Shown: one piece after another, positions 20,369-30,090 of the stretch
How positions within the stretch are numbered: the first letter of the stretch is position 1
Layout of the letters: every line of letters begins with the position of its first letter
Origin: Deferribacteres bacterium
GTDB taxonomy: Bacteria > Zhuqueibacterota > Zhuqueibacteria > Zhuqueibacterales > Geothermadaptataceae
Assembly: GCA_020633655.1 (NCBI GenBank)
Contig: JACKDF010000002.1
Span: forward strand, 310,001 to 374,000
Length of the DNA: 64,000 nt
Direction of reading: 5' to 3'
Program-made: the position numbers and the translations under genes
The notes under the pieces: generated by a model
What the model was told of the DNA's origin: nothing
The model's database searches: none
Seen by the model: the letters and a program-made list of their open reading frames with translations, nothing else

Positions 20369-20451
20369 GGTTTGTCCTTTTAGTTCGCTCATATCGCGGA
20401 TTTCGCTAATTCATTTTTATTGGCGGATGCCTTGAAATATTTATGTTTTAG

Positions 20452-20835
20452 TCATCTGGTGTTTGCAAACCGTTCCCGTTCTAAATCTGGTGAATGACCA
20501 AAATTGACGAGATGGCCAAGCTCAAATCGCGTTACATTTAAATATGTAAGAATTTGAGATTGGTCAGCGATACGTAATTCATTTAAGGCTTTTATCTCTA
20601 AGATGATTTTGTCATAACATATAAAATCAGGTTCAAAAGTCTTCTTAAGCTGTTGGTTGCGGAAAAACAATTTCTGTGGGCTTTTCGCTTTAAATGGGAT
20701 GCCCAAATATTCAAATTCTATCTCAAGACATTCCAGATAAACCTGCTCCGGCAGACCAGGACCCATTTCGTTATAAACCGTAAAACAAGCGCCAATAATT
20801 GCATAACTTTCTTCCGGGTAAAGCAATTTTGACAT
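20452..20835 (-). CDS. GxxExxY-family protein
   Basis: A 127-residue protein of the GxxExxY family (named for GPGLPEQVYLECLE here), with a nuclease-like EPDFICYDKIILEIKA core reminiscent of PD-(D/E)xK folds. The function is unknown. AGGGGA lies ten bases before the ATG. It sits between two formate dehydrogenase subunit genes with which it has no known link. The spacers on both sides carry CGCTAAT/ATTAGCG words (20404-20410, 20871-20877, 20925-20931, 20934-20940), suggesting that the gene and its flanks arrived as one mobile cassette. Confidence 0.8.
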   Translation of the reverse strand: MSKLLYPEESYAIIGACFTVYNEMGPGLPEQVYLECLEIEFEYLGIPFKAKSPQKLFFRNQQLKKTFEPDFICYDKIILEIKALNELRIADQSQILTYLNVTRFELGHLVNFGHSPDLERERFANTR

Positions 20836-20943
20836 TTTAAATTCCCCTAATATGTAAATTGTTTGTTTTTCGCTAATCTCGCCAATCTTCGCGAATTGTT
20901 TTTTAAAATAATTTTATTCGTGCGATTAGCGTAATTAGCGAAC

Positions 20944-22593
20944 CTATTCAAAAAACGCCTTTAGTTCATTATCAAAGTACTTTAATGCATTTTTCACACC
21001 CAAAGGCAAACCACCGCCCAGTGCGCATAATGAACCGCTTTCTAATGTTTCAAGCAAATCATCGAAAAGCCGACGATCGATTTTGTAGTCTTCAGTCTGT
21101 GCATTTTGCAGGAGTTCCTTGCCTCGCTGCGAACCGAGCCGGCAGGGAAAACACTTGCCGCATGATTCGTGTGCGGTAAAGGCGAAAAGGTGTTCGAGGT
21201 ATTTCACCATCGGAAAATCTTCCGGTATGGAGATGATGCTTGCGTGGCCGAGAAGAAAACCATTTTCTGCAAAAGATTCGAAGTCGATGGTGAGACCGTC
21301 TATTTTCGAAATGGGTACAATACCACCAAGTGGCCCACCGATGTGCAGTGCTTTCACCGGTTTGATGAATCCCCCTGCGTCGTCGATGAGTTTCCGCAAT
21401 GGCATACCCATTTCGACTTCGTAGAGCCCTGGCTTTCCAAAGGCGCTGTCCAGGCACACTAATTTTGTACCGCTTGATTTCGTCGTACCGAGCTGCGCAT
21501 AGGCTTGCCCGCTATTTTTTAAAATCCAGGGAATCGCGGCGAGGGTTTCTACATTATTGACGACCGTTGGCTTGTTGAAAAGTCCTTGCTGTGTAGGGTA
21601 GGGAGGGCGTACTCGGACTTCCGGTCGCTGTCCCTCGAGGGAAGAGAGCAAAGCAGTTTCTTCACCGCAGATGTAAGCGCCTGCTGCCGCAATAATCTTA
21701 AATTTAAAATTGAATCCGCTTCCCATAATGTTGTTGCCGATGAATTCGTGCTTGTGCAGCTCAACCACAGCCTTTTTTACTTTATCGATGGCTTCCGGAT
21801 ATTCTGCACGAATGTAAATGACACCGGTATCAGCACCGACCGTGTATCCGGCTATGATCATGCCCATCAGCAGGTTGTGCGGCTGTTCTTCAAGAATGTA
21901 ACGATCGGAAAAAGCACCGGGGTCACCTTCATCTGCATTGCAGACAATAAATTTTTGCTCACTTGTAACCTCACGGCAGGACAGTAATTTGAAAGCAAGG
22001 GGGAATCCGGCACCACCACGACCACGCAGATTCGACACCTTTAATTCTTGAAGAATTTCCTCAGAAGGTTTACGAAGTATTGCTCCCAAACTAGCGTAAA
22101 ATTCGGAAATACTAGAAAATTGTGCTGTGAGAATTGGCCGCTTGGCGCAGCAGGTTACAGCATATTGATCATGAGTAAGGGTCGTGTTTTTTGCAAGAGT
22201 TTCCAATTTATCGATAGCACTGCCGGAGTAGTTTTTCCCGTCGATGTGAAAGGCGCTGTTTTCGTGGCAACGCCCAAGGCAACACATTTCTCCGATCTCA
22301 TCTTTGCCAAAGTGAGCGTGTAATTTTGCCTGCACTTTATCCTGTGTGCCCGCCAGTAAACAGGCACTGCCGTTACAGGCGTAGGCTAATTTCCTGGCAT
22401 TTTCTTGCTTTAGAAAATCATAAAAGGAAGCCGTTCCGTAGACGATAGCATCGCCCATGAGGTATTCCTCAGCAAGTTTTTTCATCTCCGAATTTTCAGG
22501 TGTCCCTGCAACGTGCCCGGATTGTGTGAGTTTTTCAAAAAGGCTGTCATCGAGGCCTTTGCGGCCGGAAAGATAGCTTAGATTGTCTGACAT
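20944..22593 (-). CDS. fdhB: Formate dehydrogenase beta subunit, NuoEF-like
   Basis: Takes electrons from the alpha subunit and reduces NAD+. Of 549 residues, ~60-150 form a NuoE-like thioredoxin-fold 2Fe-2S domain (NGSAC and MCCLGRC give the cysteines). From ~165 a NuoF-like part follows, with the FMN/NADH segment NLRGRGGAGFP, CNADEGDPGAF, GAYICGEETAL and the 4Fe-4S motif ESCGKCFPCRLG. Its first codons overlap the end of fdhD by 16 bases, so translation may be coupled. Confidence 0.92.
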   Translation of the reverse strand: MSDNLSYLSGRKGLDDSLFEKLTQSGHVAGTPENSEMKKLAEEYLMGDAIVYGTASFYDFLKQENARKLAYACNGSACLLAGTQDKVQAKLHAHFGKDEIGEMCCLGRCHENSAFHIDGKNYSGSAIDKLETLAKNTTLTHDQYAVTCCAKRPILTAQFSSISEFYASLGAILRKPSEEILQELKVSNLRGRGGAGFPLAFKLLSCREVTSEQKFIVCNADEGDPGAFSDRYILEEQPHNLLMGMIIAGYTVGADTGVIYIRAEYPEAIDKVKKAVVELHKHEFIGNNIMGSGFNFKFKIIAAAGAYICGEETALLSSLEGQRPEVRVRPPYPTQQGLFNKPTVVNNVETLAAIPWILKNSGQAYAQLGTTKSSGTKLVCLDSAFGKPGLYEVEMGMPLRKLIDDAGGFIKPVKALHIGGPLGGIVPISKIDGLTIDFESFAENGFLLGHASIISIPEDFPMVKYLEHLFAFTAHESCGKCFPCRLGSQRGKELLQNAQTEDYKIDRRLFDDLLETLESGSLCALGGGLPLGVKNALKYFDNELKAFFE

Positions 22594-23399
22594 GCGTTTT
22601 TATCCTCTATTATTCTTGAAATATGCGAGTAAACCGTTACCCTGTTTTTTCTGCAAAAAGCTGCGAGGGTGATGCCCATTTTATCAGCTGTTTCTACAGC
22701 AAGCGAGGATGGGGCACTGACTGCTGCTAAAACCGGAATTTTTGCCGTAAACGCTTTGGTTACGATTTCAAATGAAACCCGCCCACTCACAAGAAGCACT
22801 TTTGCTGACTGCAATCGGTCTTCGCAGAGCAGCATGCCAATGACTTTATCCACGGCGTTGTGTCGTCCAATGTCTTCTTTGATGGAAAGGAGTTCTCCAT
22901 GACAATCGAAAGCGGCGGCGGCATGGGAACCACCGGATTGGTTAAAGGTGTTTTGCTGGCTGTTCATTTTTGCGAACATCGCCAGGAGTAGTGGTCTGCT
23001 AATTTGAATACCGTCCTGCAATTGGGGGGCGGTCTGCATCAAATTTGCCAAATCCTTTTTCCCGCAAATACCGCAGGAAGAAACAGATAAAAGACTGCGG
23101 CGCTTCTCCAAATCAGCCGGTAAATTTTCATTTTCACTGATAAAATTGACCGAATAGGCGACTTCAGAATTGCGTTGTTTGCGCTCCTGAAAATCGTATC
23201 CGTTTGGTTGGGTGTAGATGTTTTCGGTGTAAAGTAAACCACGCACAAGATGTAAATCATCTCCCGGCGTGCGCATGGTGATAGTGAAGGGACGGCTGTT
23301 GATGTTAATTTGCAACGGTGCTTCGATGGTTAATGAATCGTTCACCTCATCGCTTGAAGTCGCGTTGAATCTTCGTGCTTTGAACAAGCCGGTTTGCAT
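22578..23399 (-). CDS. fdhD: Formate dehydrogenase sulfurtransferase FdhD
   Basis: Transfers sulfur to the molybdenum cofactor of formate dehydrogenase. The ~273-residue protein has the FdhD landmarks TMRTPGDDLHLVRGLLYTE, the catalytic Cys pair in SVSSCGICGKKDL, GGSHAAAAFD, EDIGRHNAVDKVIG and VSGRVSFEIVTKA. The start is at MQTGLFKARRF with GAGGGAG six bases upstream; the longer frame upstream lacks family similarity. It is the first gene of the formate dehydrogenase set and overlaps fdhB. Confidence 0.93.
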   Translation of the reverse strand: MQTGLFKARRFNATSSDEVNDSLTIEAPLQININSRPFTITMRTPGDDLHLVRGLLYTENIYTQPNGYDFQERKQRNSEVAYSVNFISENENLPADLEKRRSLLSVSSCGICGKKDLANLMQTAPQLQDGIQISRPLLLAMFAKMNSQQNTFNQSGGSHAAAAFDCHGELLSIKEDIGRHNAVDKVIGMLLCEDRLQSAKVLLVSGRVSFEIVTKAFTAKIPVLAAVSAPSSLAVETADKMGITLAAFCRKNRVTVYSHISRIIEDKNACQTI

Positions 23400-23478
23400 C
23401 GCTCCCTCGTAGTGAGTGCAAATTAATTTATATCTATAATAAAAAAAACAAGTGACTGCTAAAAGAACTTTTTGGCGG

Positions 23479-24492
23479 TTATTGCTGCAAAACCAGCCAT
23501 ACCGGAACATGATCCGAGGCGAATGATCCTCTTTGTGTGTAAATGAGTTTGCCGTTATCAAATTTAATTCTCGAATTCTGCCCACGAACGGCTGCTGCCC
23601 CGTTGAAGACACCAGTACGGACAACTTTCTCCTTTAAATTCAATGAAACGAGAATCTGGTCAAAAAGAATGGCTTTCACTTTGACATCACGATAATAATC
23701 CACGTTGGGGATGCTCCGCCATTTGTTATTTTCCCGTCCTGCACCTAAAACGGTGAGTGCAAAGGTGTCGAGCGTGGTTTCTTTATAAAAATAATTGTAT
23801 CCCCAGGAGCAGTAGTCTTTATCAAGCAGGTTTTCGGTCGTATCGAACAGAAACGTATCCTCCCCTGTGTCAATGCCACCGACAGCAGTACTATCGCCAT
23901 ATTCGAGCATGTTGAGAGATTTGTCATCCGGATTATCATTGAGATCACCAAGCAGGACAATATTTTTGTCAGCGAGATTGTTTTTGATGTACTCGATGAT
24001 CAGTTTTGCGGCTTCCTGCCGCCTTGCATCGGTTTCTGTGCGGCCACCGCTGCGCGATTTGGCGTGGTGCACGAGGAAATAATACATAGTGCCATTTGCC
24101 TCGACTTCCACCTGCAGAAGATTTCGGCTGCGTGGAAACGCGTTGTCATACTTTTCATCGGCATAAACAAAACGCTTCTCATTTATTTTTAATGGCTTGC
24201 GAACCGCCAATGCGACTTCCTGAACTTCCTCCGGTGAATCGATAATGGCGATGTCGTACGAATCGGGTAATAGATTTTCCAGAGCAGCACGGTTGTTAAT
24301 TTCTTCGAAAGCGATGATATCAGCATCGAGTTCTTTGATAACCTGCTGCAAATTTGCCTTGCGTTCAGCTGAAATACCTGCATCAAGAAAATAGATATTG
24401 TAGGTTGCAATTTTTATTGTTTGGCCATAAGCAGCCGATACGAATACAAGTATGAGGATAAAGATGTGTGACAGTTGTTTTATTTTTTCCAT
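23479..24492 (-). CDS. Secreted endonuclease/exonuclease/phosphatase-family protein
   Basis: A ~337-residue exported protein. The signal peptide (KIKQLSHIFILILVFVSAAYG) is followed by an EEP-fold domain with IKIATYNIYFLD, the metal-binding Glu in IIAFEEINN, FLVHHAKSRSGG, VLLGDLNDNPDD and the closing FASDHVPVWL. These are the catalytic Asn, Glu, Asp-x-Asn and Asp-His of the DNase I-like family. AGGAG lies six bases before the chosen ATG. The substrate (nucleic acid, phospholipid or sugar phosphate) cannot be inferred. Confidence 0.85.
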   Translation of the reverse strand: MEKIKQLSHIFILILVFVSAAYGQTIKIATYNIYFLDAGISAERKANLQQVIKELDADIIAFEEINNRAALENLLPDSYDIAIIDSPEEVQEVALAVRKPLKINEKRFVYADEKYDNAFPRSRNLLQVEVEANGTMYYFLVHHAKSRSGGRTETDARRQEAAKLIIEYIKNNLADKNIVLLGDLNDNPDDKSLNMLEYGDSTAVGGIDTGEDTFLFDTTENLLDKDYCSWGYNYFYKETTLDTFALTVLGAGRENNKWRSIPNVDYYRDVKVKAILFDQILVSLNLKEKVVRTGVFNGAAAVRGQNSRIKFDNGKLIYTQRGSFASDHVPVWLVLQQ

Positions 24493-24907
24493 TTCAGCTC
24501 CTATGGGGCTATAAGTTCGAATTTGTATCTTTTGCAAAGGAATGATTTTTTTTCTGTAGTAGCACTAAATCATGTTCATGTCAAACCAGGTTTCGAACAC
24601 AGAAAAGAATACCAGTTAAAAACGGCACAAAGATAATTAAAAAAAATAAAGGAACGAAATCAAATCCATAAAAAATCCTGGTCCTACTCTTGGTGAAAAT
24701 GCAAGCCAGGACGTCTCGTCAATTTAATTGGAAATCATACGCAAAAAGTTTGTTGTATAAAATGATCGGATTTAAGCAGTGTAATTCGTAGTCAACAGGA
24801 TTGGATAGGGGATACCCCCTGTCTATCGTTATCTTTATGTAATGTGTGAAAAAATCAGGTTCTCTATGTTATTTTTTTAATTCAATTCAAAAGAATGAGG
24901 TGAATAA
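24493..24907. other. Divergent spacer upstream of two exported-protein genes
   Basis: AT-rich spacer between divergent genes, so promoters for both should lie here. A compact GC hairpin, AGGGG-ATA-CCCCT inside GATAG...CTATC, is seen at 24804-24827. No gene or known RNA family was recognised. Confidence 0.4.
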
Positions 24908-25369
24908 ATGCAACGTTATAAGATACTTTGTCGAAATTTCGCATCGCTTCTCGTGTTGGCAATTTTTATTGCATGCACTGGAAACCACGAAAATAAAAAT
25001 TCCGATTCCAGTCCACCCGATGATTTGACTATCGTTTTTGGGGAAGGGGGCGGCATTACGGGATTGTGGCAGGGCTATACGATCGAGTCGGATGGTAGCG
25101 TCCTCACGTGGCAGGGACGTGTCGCTGAAGCCAATCCAACAGCGGCTGGTAAAATATCGGAAGAAGCTTTGTCCAGGCTCTGGCAATCAATCAATGAAAA
25201 TAAAATATTTACTCAATCGGGAACCGAACCCGGTAACATTACACGTTTCCTTCGAATTACGAGTAAGAAGCAGAAAAAACAATTAAACTGGGCTCAGAGC
25301 GTGAATGATAAAACTTCAGAGTTAAATCAGTTTTATGATTTATGTCGTGAGATCGTTTCGCAAGAATAG
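24908..25369 (+). CDS. Small lipoprotein of unknown function
   Basis: A 153-residue protein with a lipoprotein signal (ASLLVLAIFIACTGN; lipobox Cys at residue 23), a Ser/Asp-rich linker and a compact globular part from ~residue 40 (LTIVFGEGGGITGLWQGYTI). GAGGTG lies seven bases before the ATG. The GGGIxGxxxGYTI pattern occurs in small secreted proteins of this group, but no function is known to me. Confidence 0.75.
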   Translation: MQRYKILCRNFASLLVLAIFIACTGNHENKNSDSSPPDDLTIVFGEGGGITGLWQGYTIESDGSVLTWQGRVAEANPTAAGKISEEALSRLWQSINENKIFTQSGTEPGNITRFLRITSKKQKKQLNWAQSVNDKTSELNQFYDLCREIVSQE

Positions 25370-25393
25370 GTTCAATTTTAAACAAACATCTTC

Positions 25394-25440
25394 GCCTTCG
25401 ATAGCGTGGACTCTATTCCTTGCCCGGGTTTATCGAAGGC
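25394..25440. repeat. Inverted repeat between the lipoprotein and protease genes
   Basis: GCCTTCGATA at 25394-25403 pairs with TATCGAAGGC at 25431-25440. It is placed as a possible terminator of the lipoprotein gene, without a T-run; it may instead be a short repeat element. Confidence 0.5.
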
Positions 25441-25500
25441 TGAATCTTTCAGTAGGGTTAGTAACTGTCCAAAACGTTCATTTATATTAAGGATTATTTC

Positions 25501-28500
25501 ATGCAAAAATTTTACAGGTTTATGTCCAGATTATTTTGGGTTGTTTTGTGTCTCTCCCTTTTTTCTTTTAAAAATGAAAAATTACCAACCACTGCGAAGC
25601 AAAATCCACTTGAAGAAAAAGAAAAGACGCAGAGCGGGGAACTGGAACAAACAGGTTCCTGGAAGGCCGTTCAAACCGAAATGCAACAAATGAGCACGAA
25701 AGTCAATACGTTTAAAAGTGCACAACAAGAGAAACAGAAACAGCTCCTCGTTCAACAACAACAAACCGAAGCACTCCATAAATTACAAAAAATTTCCGGT
25801 CCGGAACTTCAAGTCATTTGGGATCCGAATAATCAGATACCCATTTTTATCGACAATGTGCAAACTGCTGCCGTCTTCAAAACGACGCCTGGTTTAGCAC
25901 AGGATGAAATTTGGGCGCAGAGGGCACGCTTTTTTCTGTCGGAAAATGCTGCTTTACTGCGAATTGAAAATGCAGAGGATGAATTTAAAATGATGGGCAT
26001 CGAAGCCGATGCGCTGGGTATGGCCCATGTACGTTATCAGCAGATATATAAGGGCCTCGATATTTGGGGTAGCGATGTCATTGTTCATATCGGTGCAGAC
26101 GGTATTGTGCACAGCTTTAATGGTCGCTCGATACCGACGATCAGGTTTTTTTCCACTGATGCGGCGATAACTGCTGAGGAAGCACGGGACAAAGCATTGA
26201 TTGCGTTCAATGCTCCTGCTAATGTGAAATTCTCAAAAAAAATGATATATCATACGGGGACGGAGGCAAGGCTCGTTTGGCAAATCCGCTTACAACGCGG
26301 CTTAAGCAGGGACATGAGTTACTTCATCGATGCTGGTAGTGGCGAGGTTTTGAAAAAATACAGCCACGTCAATTATGATGGCCCAGCCGACGGCAGCGGG
26401 ACAGATGTACTTGGACAAACTCGTACTTTAAAGGTATATGAGACGGGTGGGAGCTATTTCATGATCGATCCCAGTAAATCCATGTACGATGCAGTAGCTT
26501 CTCAACTCCCACAGGACGGACGAGGTGTAATTTATACACTGGACGCAAAAAATGCGGACAGTACCTTGTATTTTGTCACCTCTGCAAATGCAAATGACTG
26601 GAACAATCAGCCTGCGGTTTCGGCCGCCGCCAACGGCGCTCTGGTTTTTGATTATTACAAACAGGTGCACAACCGCAATGCCATCGATGGCAAAGGTACC
26701 TCCATGAACCTGGTTGTCAATTTTAGTCAGAACTACAACAATGCTTTTTGGAATGGCTCTCTGATGGTTTTTGGTAATGGCGATGGCCAGGCCTTCAGTG
26801 ATTTATCCGGTGCCCTTGACGTAACAGCTCACGAAATGACGCATGGTGTTGTCGAGCATACGGCAAATCTGGTTTATGAAAACCAATCGGGTGCCCTCAA
26901 TGAATCCTTTGCGGATGTGTTCGGTACCCTTTTTGAATTTTGGGTCAAAGGCGACCAGGGAAACTGGTTGTTGGGTGAAGATGTGACGACGCCGAATATC
27001 GACAATGATTGTTTGCGAAGCATGGCAGAACCTGACGGTGCCAATATTGCCTTCCAGGGGCAACAACCGGCCCACATGGATGACTATAATGATTTACCAA
27101 ACACGCCGGATGGAGACAACGGCGGGGTGCATGTGAATAGCGGGATTCCGAATAAAGCTTTTTATTTGTTTGCGCAAAGTACAAGTCGGGATGATGCAGA
27201 AAAAGTATACTATCGGGCACTTTCAACCTATCTCACCCGCAGTGCACAATTTATCGATGCACGAATCGCGGTTGTAAAATCTGCTGAGGATCTGTTCGGT
27301 GCAGGCAGCGCACAAGCCATTGCAGCTGCTCAAGCTTTCGAGGCAGTTGGCGTCGCGGATGGACAAGGTACACCGCCGCCCGTCGATAATCCTGCTGTCG
27401 TCGGAGCAGAATATTTGGCAGTGACGGACGCCGGCAATGGGCAACTTTATCGTGTTCCCCTTGATATTTCTTCATTTTTGCCAATTTCCAATGCGGCTCT
27501 CAAGCGTCGCCCGGCACCGGAAGATGACGGTGGATATATTTATTATGTTGATACGAATTCCAATATCCACGTAACGGCCTCAGACGGTACTTCTGATCAG
27601 GCATTGACGGATACGGGAGTCTGGGAATTTGTGGCGATATCACCGAGTGGCCAATATCTGGCGGCAACGTCGATCTATGCGGAAGCAGCGATTTATATTT
27701 TTGATTTTGGTGATCTCTCCGGGAATAGTGACAAACGGATTGAACTTTTCACACCGACGTATACTGAAGGTGAGCAGGCAGGCAACATCCTCTATCCGGA
27801 CCGGCTCGATTGGTCTTCTGATAGCCAGTATTTGATGTACGATGCACTCAACGCTTTTGTCAATTCTTATGGCGATACAACAGAATATTGGGATATTAAT
27901 ATCGTCCGTCCTACGGATGTGGCTATTGCCCGGCTTTTCCCGCCACAGCCACCTGGTGTCAATATTGGAAATCCGGTTTTTTCTTCAAATAATGATAACA
28001 AAATAGTCTTTGATTATATCGATGCTGACTACCAGGTTTCAGTCCTTGCAGCTGATCTGAATACTGGAAATGTTGGCATTGTCGCGAATAACTTTAATTC
28101 GCTTGGGAATCCTTCTTTTTCCAACGATGACAGCCGTATTTATTATCATTATGTCAATGGATCCAGCGCTTCAATCTGGTATGCGGATTTGCAACAGGAT
28201 GGCCTCTCCGGGGATGGGCTGGACAAGGAAATAATTACGGGGGGCATGAATGTGGTTGATTTTGCGATTGGTACAAGACCCTCAGGTGTTGCAGAACGCG
28301 CTGAAGAAATGCCGGCCGATTTTCAACTTTTTCAAAACTACCCGAATCCCTTTAATCCGGCAACAATGATCCGGTTTTCCCTGCCGCAGCGTTCAAATGT
28401 AACAGTTAAAATATTTGATTTGATGGGAAGAGAACTGGCTGTTCTAACCGATAAAGTCTATGCAGCCGGCAGCCATGAACTACGTTGGAGTGGTGAAGAT

Positions 28501-28608
28501 AAGGATGGCAATTCCTTGCCAAGTGGATTGTATTTTTACAAGCTCATGGCAAGTTCGGGCAGCGGAATACAGTTTACGCAGACGCGTAAAATGACCTTGA
28601 TAAAATAA
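25501..28608 (+). CDS. Secreted M4 (thermolysin-like) metalloprotease with TolB-like repeats and T9SS C-terminal domain
   Basis: A 1035-residue exported zinc protease. It has a signal segment (FMSRLFWVVLCLSLFSF), an FTP/PepSY propeptide (about residues 120-300) and an M4 catalytic domain with HEMTH (H444) and downstream NESFADVFG holding the third ligand and catalytic region. The HVNSGIPNKAFYLFA block is also typical of the family. A WD40/TolB-like propeller segment (about 640-930) follows, then a type A T9SS sorting domain (FQLFQNYPNPFNPATMIRF...MTLIK). A probable role is extracellular or surface proteolysis after outer-membrane export. The propeller insertion is unusual for M4 enzymes. Confidence 0.92.
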   Translation: MQKFYRFMSRLFWVVLCLSLFSFKNEKLPTTAKQNPLEEKEKTQSGELEQTGSWKAVQTEMQQMSTKVNTFKSAQQEKQKQLLVQQQQTEALHKLQKISGPELQVIWDPNNQIPIFIDNVQTAAVFKTTPGLAQDEIWAQRARFFLSENAALLRIENAEDEFKMMGIEADALGMAHVRYQQIYKGLDIWGSDVIVHIGADGIVHSFNGRSIPTIRFFSTDAAITAEEARDKALIAFNAPANVKFSKKMIYHTGTEARLVWQIRLQRGLSRDMSYFIDAGSGEVLKKYSHVNYDGPADGSGTDVLGQTRTLKVYETGGSYFMIDPSKSMYDAVASQLPQDGRGVIYTLDAKNADSTLYFVTSANANDWNNQPAVSAAANGALVFDYYKQVHNRNAIDGKGTSMNLVVNFSQNYNNAFWNGSLMVFGNGDGQAFSDLSGALDVTAHEMTHGVVEHTANLVYENQSGALNESFADVFGTLFEFWVKGDQGNWLLGEDVTTPNIDNDCLRSMAEPDGANIAFQGQQPAHMDDYNDLPNTPDGDNGGVHVNSGIPNKAFYLFAQSTSRDDAEKVYYRALSTYLTRSAQFIDARIAVVKSAEDLFGAGSAQAIAAAQAFEAVGVADGQGTPPPVDNPAVVGAEYLAVTDAGNGQLYRVPLDISSFLPISNAALKRRPAPEDDGGYIYYVDTNSNIHVTASDGTSDQALTDTGVWEFVAISPSGQYLAATSIYAEAAIYIFDFGDLSGNSDKRIELFTPTYTEGEQAGNILYPDRLDWSSDSQYLMYDALNAFVNSYGDTTEYWDINIVRPTDVAIARLFPPQPPGVNIGNPVFSSNNDNKIVFDYIDADYQVSVLAADLNTGNVGIVANNFNSLGNPSFSNDDSRIYYHYVNGSSASIWYADLQQDGLSGDGLDKEIITGGMNVVDFAIGTRPSGVAERAEEMPADFQLFQNYPNPFNPATMIRFSLPQRSNVTVKIFDLMGRELAVLTDKVYAAGSHELRWSGEDKDGNSLPSGLYFYKLMASSGSGIQFTQTRKMTLIK

Positions 28609-28709
28609 AGTCTGAAGTGTCATTCACTTCTCGACAAGTGAAAGGCAACTGTCTGGTTGTATCACATTTAGTGCGTAAAGTACATGACACTTTTTCCCCA
28701 ATATCATAT

Positions 28710-28752
28710 ACGAAAAAACGAAAGCATAGCAGCTCGCTTTCGTTTTCTCGTA
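28710..28752. terminator. Bidirectional terminator
   Basis: AAAACGAAAGC at 28714-28724 pairs with GCTTTCGTTTT at 28736-28746, with A/T-rich flanks on both sides, between convergent genes. Confidence 0.75.
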
Positions 28753-29721
28753 TTAGTCATTTTGTTTATGGCGTAATCTATCGATTGCCACGGCCAGAAC
28801 GATGACGGAACCGGTGACGATTTGTGTTACCCACGGGGGCCAGCCGTTTAATTGGCAACCGGTTCGAATGACGGTCATAATCATCGCACCGATGAGCGAG
28901 CCAATGATTGATCCTTCACCTCCACTTAAGCTCCCACCTCCGATGACTACTGCTGCGATAACGTCCAATTCAAGTCCAACAGCCCCTGTTGGATCTCCCT
29001 GTTCCTGATAGGACATGAGCATCAAACCTGACAAGCCGGAAAAGGCTCCTGCCAAAGAATAGACGATAATCTTGACTCTTTCGACGGCAACACCGCACAA
29101 GCGTGCTGTCTGTTCATTGGAGCCAATTGCCACGATGTGCCTGCCAAGTCGTGTATAGCGCAGGAGACCAGCTACCAGCAGCGCAAGAATGATCATCAAC
29201 CAGGCGCCCGGGGGGATAAGCTGCCATTTTTTGTCAGCGGGCAATGTGGCTAATAAGTCACTGAGCCAGGTCTCTCCGGCATTGATTGGCATGCTGTTGG
29301 CAAAACCTTTGGCAAGACCACGCACTACGAGCAATGATCCAAGAGTAACAATAAAAGGTACAAGTTTCATGCGTGTGATGAGCCAACCATTGAAAAATCC
29401 GCAGATGAGCCCAGCAGCAATACCGCCGAGTGCGCCTACAAGAGGTGGCAGCTGGAATGTCTCGATTAAAAGCGCGGTAACCACAGAACTGAAAGCAATG
29501 ATTGATCCTGCAGAAAGATCGATACCACCGGAAATGATGACGAGTGTCATGCCTGTGGCCGAGACTGCAACGATGACAGTTTGTAAAATCATCGCCTCTA
29601 TTGCAGTGAAGGAGGTTATTTTGGAATTAAATGCAGCGAAAAACAAGTAGACGAGTAACAGGGCTAGTATCGGTCCAAATTTGTTTAGCCAGTTCCAATT
29701 CAGTCTTTTGTCCTGGGTCAT
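28753..29721 (-). CDS. Sugar-type ABC transporter permease (RbsC family)
   Basis: A ~322-residue inner-membrane permease of the BPD_transp_2/RbsC type with eight or more hydrophobic segments. Family signatures include TLVIISGGIDLSAGSI, VPFIVTLGSLLVVRGLA, RHIVAIGSNEQTARLCG and VIGGGSLSGGEGSIIGSLIGA. The start at MTQDKRLNW is preferred because the upstream frame is a hydrophobic low-complexity run outside the family's usual length. No ATPase or periplasmic binding-protein gene lies beside it, so it is an orphan here. The ROK kinase at 4433-5380 is too far away to infer a pathway. Confidence 0.88.
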   Translation of the reverse strand: MTQDKRLNWNWLNKFGPILALLLVYLFFAAFNSKITSFTAIEAMILQTVIVAVSATGMTLVIISGGIDLSAGSIIAFSSVVTALLIETFQLPPLVGALGGIAAGLICGFFNGWLITRMKLVPFIVTLGSLLVVRGLAKGFANSMPINAGETWLSDLLATLPADKKWQLIPPGAWLMIILALLVAGLLRYTRLGRHIVAIGSNEQTARLCGVAVERVKIIVYSLAGAFSGLSGLMLMSYQEQGDPTGAVGLELDVIAAVVIGGGSLSGGEGSIIGSLIGAMIMTVIRTGCQLNGWPPWVTQIVTGSVIVLAVAIDRLRHKQND

Positions 29722-30090
29722 AGTTCTTATTTTGAAGGATTGTTTAAAGCGCAGGAATTCTGATGTTTTAATTTTGTAAAAGAAAAATAGGAAAATAAAA
29801 TTAAAAATAACAGAATTTAAACCAGTATGAACCAAATTTTCCAATTGAGGGGCGACTTGCGGGGAAAATTGTTTTTACTTACGCTAAGCAGGAAGCATGA
29901 TCCACTACAATATTTTGATTCAGCATCTTTACACAGCGTCTGTTGTTGTGCAGTTGCGATGGATTTTATTTCCCATAAGCATTTAAAAGAAAAGGCCATT
30001 TGATAAAAATCAAATGGCCTTTGAGTGCTATATACAAGAAACCCATCCTCTCCGATTCTTTAAACCGGAAAGGAGTTCATACAGAATATT
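29722..30090. other. Spacer with terminator of the surface operon
   Basis: No gene recognised. At 29992-30022 a 13-bp hairpin (AAAGGCCATTTGA pairing with TCAAATGGCCTTT) is followed on the minus strand by TTCTTTT. It terminates the long operon that ends at 30091. The remainder should hold the permease promoter. Confidence 0.6.
29992..30022 (-). terminator. Terminator of the TonB/PorV surface operon
   Basis: A perfect 13-bp stem with a short loop, followed on the minus strand by a T-rich run, 69 bases beyond the last stop codon of the operon. Confidence 0.8.
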
